A stretch of 64,000 nt of DNA from Macropodus opercularis (Eukaryota; Chordata; Actinopteri; Anabantiformes; Osphronemidae). The stretch spans positions 18,315,501-18,379,500 of the forward strand of contig CM061099.1 of NCBI GenBank assembly GCA_030770545.1. The letters are read 5' to 3'. Below are positions 44,903 through 60,440 of the stretch, one piece after another. Both the position numbers and the translations under genes were made by a program. Under the pieces are notes generated by a model. The model was not told the DNA's origin. It saw nothing but the letters and a program-made list of their open reading frames with translations, and did no database searches. Each line of letters starts with the position of its first letter. Position 1 is the stretch's first letter.

Positions 44903-47900
44903 TGAAAAAAAACAATAACCTTATATTGATAGGGGATCCCAGAATGCCAGGATTTTTACTTCGACCTGGCATCACACACTGGGACCATTCCCTGTCTTAA
45001 AATGAAAAAAAAAACAATAACCTTATTTTGATAGGGGGTCCCAGAATGCCAGGATTTTCAGTTTGACCTGGCATCACACACTGGGACCATTTCCTATGGT
45101 GCAACATAAAGTGAAGAAATCAATTAATAAAGACTTACCGTCACAGGGTGGCCAATAGTGCCAGCATTTGTCCTAGGACCTGCAAAACACGCTTTGACCA
45201 TTCCCTAAAATACAATGTAATACAACATGTTACATTGACAGGAGGTCTCAGAATACCAGGATTTTCAGTTGACCTGGCATCACACGCTGGGACCATTCCC
45301 TGTCTTACAATGAAAAAAAAGGAAACTTACATTGACAGGGGGTCCAAGAATGCCAGGACTATACCCCCAACCTGGCATCACACACTGGGACCATTCCCTG
45401 TCTTACAATGCAATACACAAAATAAAAAAAACAATAACCTTACTTTGATAGGGGGTCCCAGAATGCCAGGACTATACCCCCAACTTGGCATCACACACTG
45501 GGACCATTTCCTATCGTGCAACATAAAGTATAGACATTAATAAATAAAGACTTACCGTTACAGGGTGGCCAATAGTGCCAGCATTTGTCCTCAGACCTGC
45601 AAAACACGATTTGACCATTCCCTAACATGCAATGTAATACAACATGTTACATTGACAGGGGGTCCCAGAATGCCAGGATTTTCAGTTGACCTGGCATCAC
45701 ACACTGGGACCATTCCCTGTCTTACAATGAAAAAAAAGAAAACTTATGTTGACAGGGGGTCCCAGAATGCCAGGACTATACCCCCAACCTGGCATCACAC
45801 ACTGGGACCATTCCCTGTCTTACAATCCAATACACAAAAAAAAAAAAAAACAATAACCTTACATTGATAGGGGATCCCAGAATGCCAGGATTTTCAGTTT
45901 GACCTGGCATCACACACTGGGACCATTCCCTGTCTTACAATGAAAAAAAAGAAAACTTACGTTGACAGGGGGTCCCAGAATGCCAGGACTATACCCCCAA
46001 CCTGGCATCACACACTGGGACCATTCCCTGTCTTACAATGCAATACACAAAATAAAAAAAAACAATAACCTTACATTGATAGGGGGTCCCAGAATGCCAG
46101 GATTTTTTCTTCGACCTGGCATCACACACTGGGACCATTTCCTATCGTGCAACATAAAGTATAGAAATTAATAAATAAAGACTTACTGTAACAGGGTGGC
46201 CAATAGTGCCTGCATTTGTCCTCAGACCTGCAAAACACGCTTTGACCATTCCCTAACATACAATGTAATACAACATGTTACATTGACAGGAGGTCTCAGA
46301 ATACCAGGATTTTCAGTTGACCTGGCATCACACGCTGGGACCATTCCCTATCTTACAATGAAAAAAAAAGGAAACTTACGTTGACGGGGGTCCCGGAATG
46401 CCAGGACTATACCCCCAACCTGGCATCACACACTGGGACTATTCGCTGTCTTACAATCCAATACACAAAATAAAAAAACAAACAATAACCTTACATTGAC
46501 AGGGGATCCCAGAATGCCAGGATTTTTACTTCGACCTGGCATCACACACTGGGACCATTCCCTGTCTTACAATGAAAAAAAAGGAAACTTACGTTGAAAG
46601 GGGGTCCCAGAATGCCAGGACTATACCCCCAACCTGGCATCACACACTGGGACCATTCCCTGTCTTACAATCAAATACACAAAATAAAAAAAATAAAAAA
46701 CTTACATTGACAGGGGGTCCCAGAACGCCAGGATTTTCAGTTTGACCTGGCATCACACACTGGGACCATTTCCTATCGTGCAACATAAAGTAAAGAAATT
46801 AATAAATAAAGACTTACCGTTACAGGGTGGCTAATAGTGCCAGCATTTGTCCTCAGACCTGCAAAACACACTTTGACCATTCCCTAACATACAATGTAAT
46901 ACAACATGTTACATTGACAGGAGGTCTCAGCATACCAGGATTTTCAGTTTGACCTGGCATCACACACTGGGACCATTCCCTGTTTTACAATGAAAAAAAA
47001 GGAAACTTACGTTGACAGGGTGTCCCAGAATGCCAGGACTATACCCCCAACGTGGCATCATACACTGGGACTATTCGCTGCCTTACAATGCAATACACAA
47101 AATTAAAAAAACAAACAATAACCTTACATTGACAGGGGGTCCCAGAATACCAAGATTTTCAGTTGACCTGGCATCACACACTGGGACCATTTTCTATCGT
47201 GCAACAAAAAGTATAGAAATTAATAAATAAAGACTTACCGTTACAGGGTGGCCAATAGTGCCAGCATTTGTCCTCGGACCTGCAAAACACGCTTTGACCA
47301 TTCCCTAACATACAATGTAATACAACATGTTACATTGACAGGGGGTCCCAGAATGCCAGGATTTTTACTTCGACCTGACATCACACACTGGGACCATTCC
47401 CTGTCTTACAATGCAATACACAAAATAAAAAAAAACAATAACCTTACATTGATAGGGGATCCCAGAATGCCAGGATTTTTACTTCGACCTGGCATCATAC
47501 ACTGGGACCATTTCCTATCGTGCAACTAAAAGTATAGAAATTAATAAATAAAGACTTACCGTTACAGGGTGGCCAATAGTGCCAGCATTTGTCCTAGAAC
47601 CTGCAAAACACGCTTTGACCATTCCCTAACATACAATGTAATACAACATGTTACATTGACAGGGGGTCCCAGAATGCCAGGATTTTTACTTCGACCTGAC
47701 ATCACACACTGGGACCATTCCCTGTTTTACAATGAAAAAAAAGGAAACTTACGTTGACAGGGTGTCCCAGAAAACCAGGACTATACCCCCAACCTGGCAT
47801 CACACACTGGGACCATTCCCTGTCTTACAATGCAATACACAAAATAAAAAAAAAAACAATAACCTTACATTGATAGGGGGTCCCAGAATGCCAGGATTTT

Positions 47901-50900
47901 TACTTCGACCTGGCATCATACACTGGGACCATTTCCTATCGTGCAACTAAAAGTATAGAAATTAATAAATAAAGACTTACCGTTACAGGGTGGCCAATAG
48001 TGCCAGCATTTGTCCTAGGACCTGCAAAACACGCTTTGACCATTCCCTAACATACAATGTAATACAACATGTTACATTGATAGGGGATCCCAGAATGCCA
48101 GGATTTTTAGTTTGACCGGGCATCACACACTGGGACCATTTCCTATCGTGCAACTAAAAGTGAAGAAATCAATTAATAAAGACTTACCGTCACAGGGTGG
48201 CCAATAGTGCCAGCATTTGTCCTCAGACCTGCTAAACACGCTTTGACCATTCCCTAACATACAATGTAATACAACATGTTACATTGACAGGGGGTCCCAG
48301 AATGTCAGGATTTCAAGATTGACCTGGCATCACACACTGGGACCATTCCCTGTCTTACAATCAAAAAAAAGGAAACTTACATTGACAGGGGGTCCCAGAA
48401 TACCAAGATTTTCAGTTGACCTGGCATCACACACTGGGACCATTTCCTATCGTGCAACATAAAGTATAGAAATTAATTAATAAAGACTTACCGTTACAGG
48501 GTGGCCAATAGTGCCAGCATTTGTCCTAGGACCTGCAAAACACGCTTTGACCATTCCCTAACATACAATGTAATACAACATGTTACATTGACAGGAGGTT
48601 ACAGAATACCAAGATTTTCAGTTGACCTGGCATCAAACGCTGGGACCATTCCCTGTCTTACAATGAAAAAAAAAGAAACTTACGTTGACAGGGGGTCCCA
48701 GAATGCCAGGACTATACCCCCAACCTGGCGTCACACACTGGGACCATTCCCTGTCTTACAATGCAATACACAAAATAAAAAAAAAACAAACCTTACATTG
48801 ATAGGTGGTCCCAGAACGCCAGGACCATTTCCTATCGCGCAACATAAAGTATAGAAATTGTTAATTAATAAAGACTTACCGTTACAGGGTGGCCAATAGT
48901 GCCAGCATTTGTCCTAGGACCTGCAAAACACACTTTAACCATTCCCTAACATACAATGTAATACAACATGTTACATTGACAGGAAGTCTCAGAATACCAG
49001 GATTTTCAGTTGACCTGGCATCACACGCTGGGACCATTCCCTGTCTTACAATGAAAAATAAGGAAACTTACGTTGAAAGGGGGTCCCAGAATGCCAGGAT
49101 TTTCAGTTTGACCTGGAATCACACACTGGGACCATTCCCTGTCTTACAATGAAAAAAAAGAAAACTTACGTTGAAAGGGGGTCCCAGAAAGCCAGGATTT
49201 TTACTTCGACCTGGCATCACACACTGGGACCATTCCCTGTCTTACAATGCAATACACAAAATAAAAAAAAAACAAACCTTACATTGATAGGGGGTCCCAG
49301 AACGCCAGGACCATTTCCTATCGTGCAACATACAGTATAGAAATTAATAAATAAAGACTTACCGTTACAGGGTGGCCAATAGTGCCAGCATTTGTCCTAG
49401 GACCTGCAAAACACACTTTGACCATTCCCTAACATACAATGTAATACAACATGTTACATTGACAGGAGGTCTCAGAATACCAGGATTTTCAGTTGACCTG
49501 GCATCACACACTGGGACCATTCCCTGTTTTACAATGAAAAAAAAGGAAACTTACGTTGACAGGGTGTCCCAGAATGCCAGGACTATACCCCCAACCTGGC
49601 ATCACACACTGGGACTATTCGCTGCCTTACAATGCAATACACAAAATTAAAAAAACAAACAATAACAGGGGGTCCCAGAATACCAAGATTTTCAGTTGAC
49701 CTGGCATCACACGCTGGGACCATTCCCTGTCTTACAATCCAATACACAAAATAAAAACAACAAACAATAACCTTACTTTGATAGGGGATCCCAGAATGCC
49801 AGGATTTTTACTTCGACCTGGCATCACACACTGAGACCATTTCCTATCGTGCAACATAAAGTACAGAGATTAATAAATAAAGACTTACCGTCACAGGGTG
49901 GCCAATAGTGCCAGCATTTGTCCTCAGACCTGCAAAACACGCTTTGACCATTCCCTAACATACAATGTAATACAACATGTTACATTGACAGGAGGTCTCA
50001 GAATACCAGGATTTTCAGTTGACCTGGCATCAGACGCTGGGACCATTCCCTGTCTTACAATGAAAAAAAAGGAAACTTACGTTGACAGGGGGTCCCAGAA
50101 TGCCAGGACTATACCCCCAACCTGGCATCACACACTGGGACCATTTCCTATCGTGCAACTAAAAGTATAGAAATTAATAAATAAAGGCTTACCATTACAG
50201 GGTGGCCAATAGTGCCAGCATTTGTCCTCAGACCTGCAAAACACGCTTTGACCATTCCCTAACGAACAATGTAATAATATAACATGTTACATTGATAGGG
50301 GATCCCAGAATGCCAGGATTTTTACTTCGACCTGGCATCACACACTGGGACCATTCCCTGTCTTACAATGAAAAAAAAGGAAACTTACGTTGACAGGGGG
50401 TCCCAGAATGCCAGGACTATACCCCCAACCTGGCATCACACACTGGGACCATTCCCTGTCTCACAATCCAATACACAAAATAAAAAAACAAACAATAACC
50501 TTACTTTGATAGGGGATCCCAGAATGCCAGGATTTTTTCTTCGACCTGGCATCACACACTAGGACCATTTCCTATCGTGCAACATAACGTGAAGAAATTA
50601 TTTAATGAAGACTTACCGTTACAGGGTGGCCAATAGTGCCAGCATTTGTCCTAGGACCTGCAAAACACGCTTTGACCATTCCCTAAGATACAATGTAATA
50701 CAACATGTTACATTGACAGGGGATCCCAGAATGCCAGGATTTTCAGTTTGACCTGGAATCACACGCTGGGACCATTCCCTGTCTTACAATGAAAAAAAAG
50801 GAAACTTACGTTGAAAGGGGGTCCCAGAATGCCAGGACTATACCCCCAACCTGGCATCACACACTGGGACCATTTCCTGTCTTACAATGCAATACACAAA

Positions 50901-51415
50901 ATAAAAAAAACAATAACCTTACATTGACAGGGTGTCCCAGAATGCCAGGATTTTCAGTTTGACCTGGAATCACACACTGGGACCATTCCCTGTCTTACAA
51001 TGAAAAAAAAGGAAACTTACGTTGACAGGGGGTCCCACAATGCCAGGACTATACCCCCAACCTGGCATCACACACTGGGACCATTTCCTATCTTGCAACA
51101 TAAAGTATAGAAATTAATAAATAAAGACTTACCGTCACAGGGTGGCCAATAGTGCCAGCATTTGTCCTCAGACCTGCAAAACACACTTAAACCATTCCCT
51201 AACATACAATGTAATACAACATGTTACATTGACAGGAGGTATCAGAATACCAGGATTTTCAGTTGACCTGGCATCACACGCTGGGACCATTCCCTGTCTT
51301 ACAATACAATACACAAAATAAAAAAAACAATAACCTTACATTGACAGGGGGTCCCAGAATGCCAGGATTTTTACTTCGACCTGGCATCGCACACTGGAAC
51401 CATTTCCTATCGTGC
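44903..51415. repeat. tandem array segment between module B2 and A5
   Basis: About 60 units. Contains shortened d units near 48812 and 49301 of the same type as at 28531, and an a-b-c set near 49640 in which a c-to-b junction has lost the usual lead-in (AACAATAACAGGGGG). No gene seen. Confidence 0.92.
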
Positions 51416-52768
51416 AAAATCAAGGAATTCAAATAATAAAGACTTACCTTCATAAATGCTGTCTTTTTTTCCTGGGATGCCGGGCAAAACCAAAGAGCAG
51501 TCTGCCTCATAGCGGTAGCAAGGAGCCATGCATTTAGTTTGCATAGCACGCAATGACGAGGAGCGCAGCCTTGGGAACTGGCAAATTAGAAAAAGCAAAA
51601 TGGAAAAACATTTGAATATTCCAATTTAAGATATGTATTTCTATAATATACTAGAAAATAAATACAATGTTAAACAATCACTGACCTAAGTGTAAAGAGG
51701 ACCACAAAACAGCACCAGTACATGACAACAAAACACTCCTTTCTGTAACTGCATGTTTCCCCTGTGATGCAGAGCGACGAGGTGCCGCTACGACAGCCCG
51801 CAATCACCAAATCAACCATATACTGAAGCGAAGGCACAACAGGTTTTGTCCAATCTTCACTCATTTCTTTAGAAAACATGTTAAATACTAGCTATTGTCT
51901 TTTACTGAACAATATTAGCATACTTACTACACTGAAAAAGGTGCTCACAGCAAAATACACACATCTAAAGTGTTCTAGCATCTATAGTCCCTCTTCAACC
52001 AATGACCCAAACAACTTTCACGGGATTAAAAACGGCAGAAAATTACCTCTGCAAATTGGCTAATGTGTCTAACGCTAAATGCTAATGCTACCTGGTTACC
52101 GTTACTAAGGACAAACTTAAACCTAAACTTAGTAAACATAGCACCCTAAGTGGATAAAATACATTTTCGATTATATGGATAATATTCCTAAAACAATGCT
52201 GGCATACTGTGATAAATCCGATCACTGAGTCCATACTCACTTTGGAAGATGATGCACTTTATCGTCCCGCCTGACCGCTCTACGTCTGTCTCTTCTTTGG
52301 CTCCTCACGACATCCAAGTACAAACGAACAGTCCGCCCCCTAGCGGTAGCTACCAGTCTTGCATTTAGTTTACGTGGCATGCAATGACGTGGGGCGTAGC
52401 CCTGGGAACTGGTACATTAGACAAAGCAAAAATGGAAAACATTTGAATATTCCACTTTAAATTATGCATTTCTGAAATATATTTAAAACTAAATATAAAC
52501 ACTGACAGGGCGGCCCAAATGCTTAAGAAATTATCAGTGACACCACTATGACCACAAAACAGCATGAGTACATGACAACAAAATACTGGCGTTTCTGTGA
52601 TTGCATGTGTGTGATGCAGAGCCACAATAGAGGCCGCTACGTCAGCCCACAATCACCACATCAACCATATGATGAAGCTAAGCACAACAGCTGTCGCCGG
52701 TGCTTCACTTACAGGACTTGCTTAGAAAATATGTTAAATAGCAATGGACCATTCCTTGACTCACAATG
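51416..52768. repeat. module A, copy 5
   Basis: Full module; the exon-like 130-nt segment is open. CTCF-like motif at 52333-52346. Confidence 0.92.
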
Positions 52769-55700
52769 AAAAAAAAGGAAACTTACATTGATAGGGGGTC
52801 CCAGAATGCCAGGATTTTTACTTCGAATCGGCATCACACACTGAGACCATTTCCTATCGTGCAACATAAAATGAAGAAAGTAATTAATAAAGACTTACCA
52901 TTACAGGGTGGCCAATAGTGCCAGCATTTGTCCTAGGACCTGCAAAACACACTTAGACCATTCCCTAACATACAATGTAATACAACATGTTACATTGACA
53001 GGGGGTCTCAGAATGCCAGGATTTTCAGTTGACCTGGCATCACACACTGGGACCATTCCCTGTCTTACAATCCAATACACAAAATAAAAAAAAAAAATAC
53101 CTTACATTGATAGGGGGTCCCAGAATGCCAGGATTTTTACTTCGAATCGGCATCACACACTGAGACCATTTCCTATCGTGCAACATAAAATGAAGAAAGT
53201 AATTAATAAAGACTTACCATTATAGGGTGGCCAATAGTGCCAGCATTTGTCTTAGGACCTGCAAAACACGCTTTGACCATTCCCTAACATACAATGTAAT
53301 ACAACATGTTACATTGACAGGAGGTCTCAGAATACCAGGATTTTCAGTTGACCTGGCATCACACACTGGGACCATTTCCTATCGTGCAACATAAAGTGAA
53401 GAAATCAATTAATAAAGACTTACCGTCACAAGAGGCCAATAGTTCCAGCATTTGTCTTAGGACCTGCAAAACACGCTTTGACCGTTCCCTAAGATACAAT
53501 GTAATACAACATGTTACATTGACAGGGGATCCCAGAATGCCAGGATTTTCAGTTTGACCTGGAATCACACGCTGGGACCATTCCCTGTCTTACAATGAAA
53601 AAAAAGGAAACTTACGTTGAAAGGGGGTCCCAGAATGCCAGGACTATACCCCCAACCTGGCATCACACACTGGGACCATTTCCTGTCTTACAATGCAATA
53701 CACAAAATAAAAAAAACAATAACTTTACATTGACAGGGTGTACCAGAATGCCAGGATTTTTTCTTCGACCTGGCATCACACACTGGGACCATTCCCTGTC
53801 TTACAATGAAAAAAAAAGGAAACTTACGTTGACAGGGGGTCCCAGAATGCCAGGACTATACCCCCAACCTGGCATCACACACTGGGACTATTCGCTGTCT
53901 TACAATGCAATACACAAAATTAAAGAAACAAACAATAACCTTACATTGACAGGGGGTCCCAGAATACCAAGATTTTCAGTTGACCTGGCATCACACACTG
54001 GGACCATTTCCTATCGTGCAACATAAAGTATAGAAATTAATAAATAAAGACTTACCGTTACAGGGTGGCCAATAGTGCCAGCATTTGTCCTAGGACCTGC
54101 AAAACACGCTTTGACCATTCCCTAACATACAATGTAATACAACATGTTACATTGACAGGGGGTCCCAGAATGCCAGGATTTTTACTTCGACCTGGCATCA
54201 CACACTGGGACAATTTCCTATCGTGCAACTAAAAGTGAAGAAATCAATTAGTAAAGACTTACCTTTACAGGGTGGCCAATAGTGCCAGCATTTGTCCTCA
54301 GACCTGCAAAACACATTTGACCATTCCCTAACATACAATGTAATACAACATGTTACATTGACAGGAGGTCTCAGAATACCAGGACTATACCCCCAACCTG
54401 GCGTCACACACTGGGACCATTCCCTGTCTTACAATGCAATACACAAAACAAAAAAAAAACAAACCTTACATTGATAGGGGGTCCCAGAACGCCAGGACCA
54501 TTTCCTATCGTGCAACATACAGTATAGAAATTAATAAATAAAGACTTACCGTTACAGGGTGGCCAATAGTGCCAGCATTTGTCCTAGGACCTGCAAAACA
54601 CGCTTTGACCATTCCCTAACATACAATGTAATACAACATGTTACATTGACAGGGGTTCCCAGAAAGCCAGGATTTTTACTTCGACCTGGCATCACACACT
54701 GGGACCATTCCCTGTCTTAAAATGAAAAAAAAGGAAACTTACGTTGACAGGGGGTCCCAGAATGCCAGGACTATACCCCCAACCTGGCATCACACACTGG
54801 GACCATTCCCTGTCTTACAATGCAATACACAAAATAAAAAAAAACAATAACCTTACATTGATAGGGGATCCCAGAATGCCAGGATTTTTACTTCGACCTG
54901 GCATCATACACTGGGACCATTTCCTATCGTGCAACTAAAAGTATAGAAATTAATAAATAAAGACTTACCGTTACAGGGTGGCCAATAGTGCCAGCATTTG
55001 TCCTAGGACCTGCAAAACACGCTTTGACCATTCCCTAAGATACAATGTAATACAACATGTTACATTGACAGGGGGTCCCAGAATGCCAGGATTTTCAGTT
55101 TGACCTGGAATCACACACTGGGACCATTCCCTGTCTTACAATGAAAAAAAAGGAAACTTATGTTGGAAAGGGGGTCCAAGAATGCCAGGACTATACCCCC
55201 AACCTGGCATCACACACTGGGACCATTCCCTGTCTTACAATCCAATACACAAAATAAAAAAAACAAACAATAACCTTACATTGACAGGGGGTCCCAGAAT
55301 GCCAGGATTTTCAGTTTGACCTGGAATCACACACTGGGACCATTCCCTGTCTTACAATGAAAAAAAAGGAAACTTACGTTGACAGGGGGTCCCAGAAAGC
55401 CAGGATTTTTACTTCGACCTGGCATCACACACTGGGACCATTCCCTGTCTTAAAATGAAAAAAAAGAAAACTTATGTTGACAGGGGGTCCCAGAATGCCA
55501 GGATTTTCAGTTGACCTGGCATCACACGCTGGGACCATTCCCTGTCTTACAATCCAATACACAAAATAAAAAAAAACAATAACCTTACATTGATAGGGGA
55601 TCCCAGAATGCCAGGATTTTTACATCGACCTGGCATCACACACTGGGACCATTTCCTATCGTGCAACTAAAAGTGAAGAAATCAATTAATAAAGACTTAC

Positions 55701-58465
55701 CGTTACAGGGTGGCCAATAGTGCCAGCATTTGTCCTAGGACCTGCAAAACACGCTTTGACCATTCCCTAACATACAATGTAATACAACATGTTACATTGA
55801 CAGGAGGTCTCAGAATACCAGGATTTTCAGTTGACCTGGCATCACACACTGGGACCATTCCCTGTCTTACAATGAAAAAAAAGGAAACTTACGTTGACAG
55901 GGGGTCCCAGAATGCCAGGACTATACCCCCAACCTGGCATCACACACTGGGACCATTCCCTGTCTTACAATCCAATACACAAAATAAAAAAAACAAACAA
56001 TAACCTTACATTGACAGGGGGTCCCAGAATGCCAGGATTTTTACTTCGACCTGGCATCACACACTGAGACCATTTCCTATCGTGCAACATAAAGTACAGA
56101 AATTAATAAATAAAGACTTACCGTTACAGGGTGGCCAATAGTGCCAGCATTTGTCCTCAGACCTGCAAAACACGCTTTGACCATTCCCTAACATACAATG
56201 TAATACAACATGTTACATTGATAGGGGGTCCCAGAATGCCAGGATTTTCAGTTTGACCTGGAATCACACACTGGGACCATTCCCTGTCTTAAAATGAAAA
56301 AAAAGGAAACTTACGTTGACAGGGGGTCCCAGAATGCCAGGACTATACCCCCAACCTGGCATCACACACTGGGACCATTCCCTGTCTTACAATGCAATAC
56401 ACAAAATAAAAAAAAACAATAACCTTACATTGATAGGGGGTCCCAGAATGCCAGGATTTTTACTTCGACCTGGCATCATACACTGGGACCATTTCCTATC
56501 GTGCAACTAAAAGTATAGAAATTAATAAATAAAGACTTACCGTTACAGGGTGGCCAATAGTGCCAGCATTTGTCCTAGGACCTGCAAAACACGCTTTGAC
56601 CATTCCCTAACATACAATGTAATACAACATGTTACATTGACAGGGGGTCCCAGAATGCCAGGATTTTCAGTTTGACCTGGAATCACACACTGGGACCATT
56701 CCCTGTCTTACAATGAAAAAAAAGGAAACTTACGTTGACAGGGGGTCCCAGAAAGCCAGGATTTTTACTTCGACCTGGCATCACACACTGGGACCATTTC
56801 CTATCTTACAATGAAAAAAAAAGGAAACTTACGTTGACAGGGTGTCCCAGAATGCCAGGACTATACCCCCAACCTGGCATCACACACTGGGACTATTCGC
56901 TGCCTTACAATGCAATACACACAATTAAAAAAACAAACAATAACCTTACATTGACAGGGGGTCCCAGAATACCAAGATTTTCAGTTGACCTGGCATCACA
57001 CACTGGGACCATTTCCTATCGTGCAACTAAAAGTGAAGGAATCAATTAATAAAGACTTACCGTTATAGGGTGGCCAATAGTGCCAGCATTTGTCCTAGGA
57101 CCTGCAAAACACGCTTTGACCTTTCCCTAACATACAATGTAATACAACATGTTACATTGACAGGAGGTATCAGAATACCAGGATTTTCAGTTGACCTGGC
57201 ATCACACGCTGGGACCATTCCCTGTCTTACAATACAATACACAAAATAAAAAAAACAAACAATAACCTTACTTTGATAGGGGATCCCAGAATGCCAGGAT
57301 TTTTACTTCGACCTGACATCACACACTGGGACCATTCCCTGTCTTAAAATGAAAAAAAAGGAAACTTACGTTGACAGGGGGTCCCTGAATGCCAGGACTA
57401 TACCCCCAACCTGGCATCACACACTGGGACCATTCCCTGTCTTACAATGCAATACACAAAATAAAAAAAAAACAATAACCTTACATTGATAGGGGGTCCC
57501 AGAATGCCAGGATTTTTACTTCGACCTGGCATCACACACTGGGACCATTTCCTATCGTGCAACTAAAAGTATAGAAATTAATAAATAAAGACTTACCGTT
57601 ACAGGGTGGCCAATAGTGCCAGCATTTGTCCTAGGACCTGCAAAACACGCTTTGACCATTCCCTAACATACAATGTAATACAACATGTTACATTGACAGG
57701 GGGTCCCAGAATGCCAGGATTTTCAGTTTGACCTGGAATCACACACTGGGACCATTCCCTGTCTTACAATGAAAAAAAAGGAAACTTACGTTGACAGGGT
57801 GTCCCAGAATGCCAGGACTATACCCCCAACCTGGCATCACACACTGGGACTATTCGCTGTCTTACAATGCAATACACAAAATTAAAGAAACAAACAATAA
57901 CCTTACATTGACAGGGGGTCCCAGAATACCAAGATTTTCAGTTGACCTGGCATCACACACTGGGACCATTTCCTATCGTGCAACTTAAAGTATAGAAATT
58001 AATAAATAAAGACTTACCGTTACAGGGTGGCCAATAGTGCCAGCATTTGTCCTAGGACCTGCAAAACACGCTTTGACCGTTCCCTAACATACAATGTAAT
58101 ACAACATGTTACATTGACAGGGGGTCTCAGAATACCAAGATTTTCAGTTGACCTGGTATCACACACTGGGACCATTCCCTGTCTTACAATCCAATAACAC
58201 AAAATAAAAAAAAAAATTACCTTACATTGACAGGGGGTCCCAGAATGCCAGGATTTTAAGTTGACCTGGCATCACACACTGGGACCATTTCCTATCGTGC
58301 AACTAAAAGTGAAGAAATCAATTAATAAAGACTTACCGTCACAGGGTGGCCAATAGTGCCAGTATTACTATGTAATACGATATGTTACATTGACAGGCGA
58401 TCCCAGAATGCCAGGATTTTTACTTCGACCTGGCATCACACACTGGGACCATTTCCTATCTTGCA
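52769..58465. repeat. tandem array segment between module A5 and A6
   Basis: About 54 units, with repeated TTCGAATCGG d-like units near 52820 and 53142 that are typical of the right edge of module A. The unit before module A6 has the ordinary CATCACACACTGGG, unlike the other module A junctions. No gene seen. Confidence 0.92.
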
Positions 58466-59817
58466 AAATCAAGGAATTCAATTAATAAAGACTTACCTTC
58501 ATAAATGCTGTCTTTTTTTCCTGGGATGCCGGGCAAAACCAAAGAGCAGTCTGCCTCATAGCGGTAGCAAGGAGCCATGCATTTAGTTTGCATAGCACGC
58601 AATGATGAGGAGCGCAGCCTTGGGAACTGGCAAATTAGAAAAAGCAAAATGGAAAAACATTTGAATATTCCAATTTAAGATATGTATTTCTATAATATAC
58701 TAGAAAATAAATACAATGTTAAACAATCACTGACCTAAGTGTAAAGAGGACCACAAAACAGCACCAGTACATGACAACAAAACACTCCTTTCTGTAACTG
58801 CATGTTTCCCCTGTGATGCAGAGCGACGAGGTGCCGCTACGACAGCCCGCAATCACCAAATCAACCATATACTGAAGCGAAGGCACAACAGGTTTTGTCC
58901 AATCTTCACTCATTTCTTTAGAAAACATGTTAAATACTAGCTATTGTCTTTTACTGAACAATATTAGCATACTTACTACACTGAAAAAGGTGCTCACAGC
59001 AAAATACACACATCTAAAGTGTTCTAGCATCTATAGTCCCTCTTCAACCAATGACCCAAACAACTTTCACGGGATTAAAAACGGCAGAAAATTACCTCTG
59101 CAAATTGGCAAATGTGTCTAACGCTAAATGCTAATGCTAACTGGTTACCGTTACTAAGGACAAACTTAAACCTAAACTTAGTAAACATAGCACCCTAAGT
59201 GGATAAAATACATTTTCGATTATATGGATAATATTCCTAAAACAATGCTGGCATACTGTGATAAATCCGATCACTGAGTCCATACTCACTTTGGAAGATG
59301 ATGCACTTTATCGTCCCGCCTGACCGCTCTACGTCTGTCTCTTCTTTGGCTCCTCACGACATCCCAGTACAAACGACACGTCCGCCCCCTAGCGGTAGCT
59401 GCGAGTCTTGCATTTAGTTTACGTGGCATGCAATGACGTGGAGCGTAGCCCTGGGAACTGGTACATTAGACAAAGCAAAAATGGAAAACATTTGAATATT
59501 CCACTTTAAATTATGCATTTCTGAAATATATTTAAAACTAAATATAAACACTGACAGGGCGGCCCAAATGCTTAAGAAATTATCAGTGACACCACTATGA
59601 CCACAAAACAGCATGAGTACATGACAACAAAATACTGGCGTTTCTGTGATTGCATGTGTGTGATGCAGAGCCACAATAGAGGCCGCTACGTCAGCCCACA
59701 ATCACCACATCAACCATATAATGAAGCTAAGCACAACAGCTGTCGCCGGTGCTTCACTTACAGGACTTGCTTAGAAAATATGTTAAATAGCAATGGACCA
59801 TTCCTTGACTCACAATG
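58466..59817. repeat. module A, copy 6
   Basis: Full module with CTCF-like motif at 59382-59395. Preceded by a partly rearranged a unit (GTGCCAGTATTACTATG near 58357). Confidence 0.92.
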
Positions 59818-60440
59818 AAAAAAAAGGAAACTTACATTGATAGGGGGTCCCAGAATGCCAGGATTTTTACTTCGAATTGGCATCACACACTTAGACCATT
59901 TCCTATCGTGCAACATAAAATGAAGAAAGTAATTAATAAAGACTTACCATTACAGGGTGGCCAATAGTGCCAGCATTTGTCTTAGGACCTGCAAAACACG
60001 CTTTGACCATTCCCTAACATACAATGTAATACAACATGTTACATTGACAGGAGGTCGCAGAATGCCAGGATTTTCAGTTGACCTGGCATCACACACTGGG
60101 ACCATTTCCTATTGTGCAACTAAAAGTATAGAAATTAATAAATAAAGACTTACCGTTACAGGGTGGCCAATAGTGCCAGCATTTGTCCTCAGACCTGCAA
60201 AACACACTTAGACCATTCCCTGTCTTACAATGAAAAAAAAGGAAACTTACGTTGACAGGGGGTCCCAGAATGCCAGGACTATACCCCCAACCTGGCATCA
60301 CACACTGGGACCATTCCCTGTCTTACAATCCAATACACAAAATAAAAAAAACAATAACCTTACATTGATAGGGGGTCCCAGAATGCCAGGATTTTTACTT
60401 CGACCTGGCATCGCACACTGGAACCATTTCCTATCGTGCA
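59818..60440. repeat. short tandem array segment between module A6 and A7
   Basis: Only about six units separate these two modules. The final a-c-d order with CACTTAGACC, ACTATACCCC and CATCGCACACTGG matches that in front of copies 1, 2, 3 and 4. Confidence 0.92.
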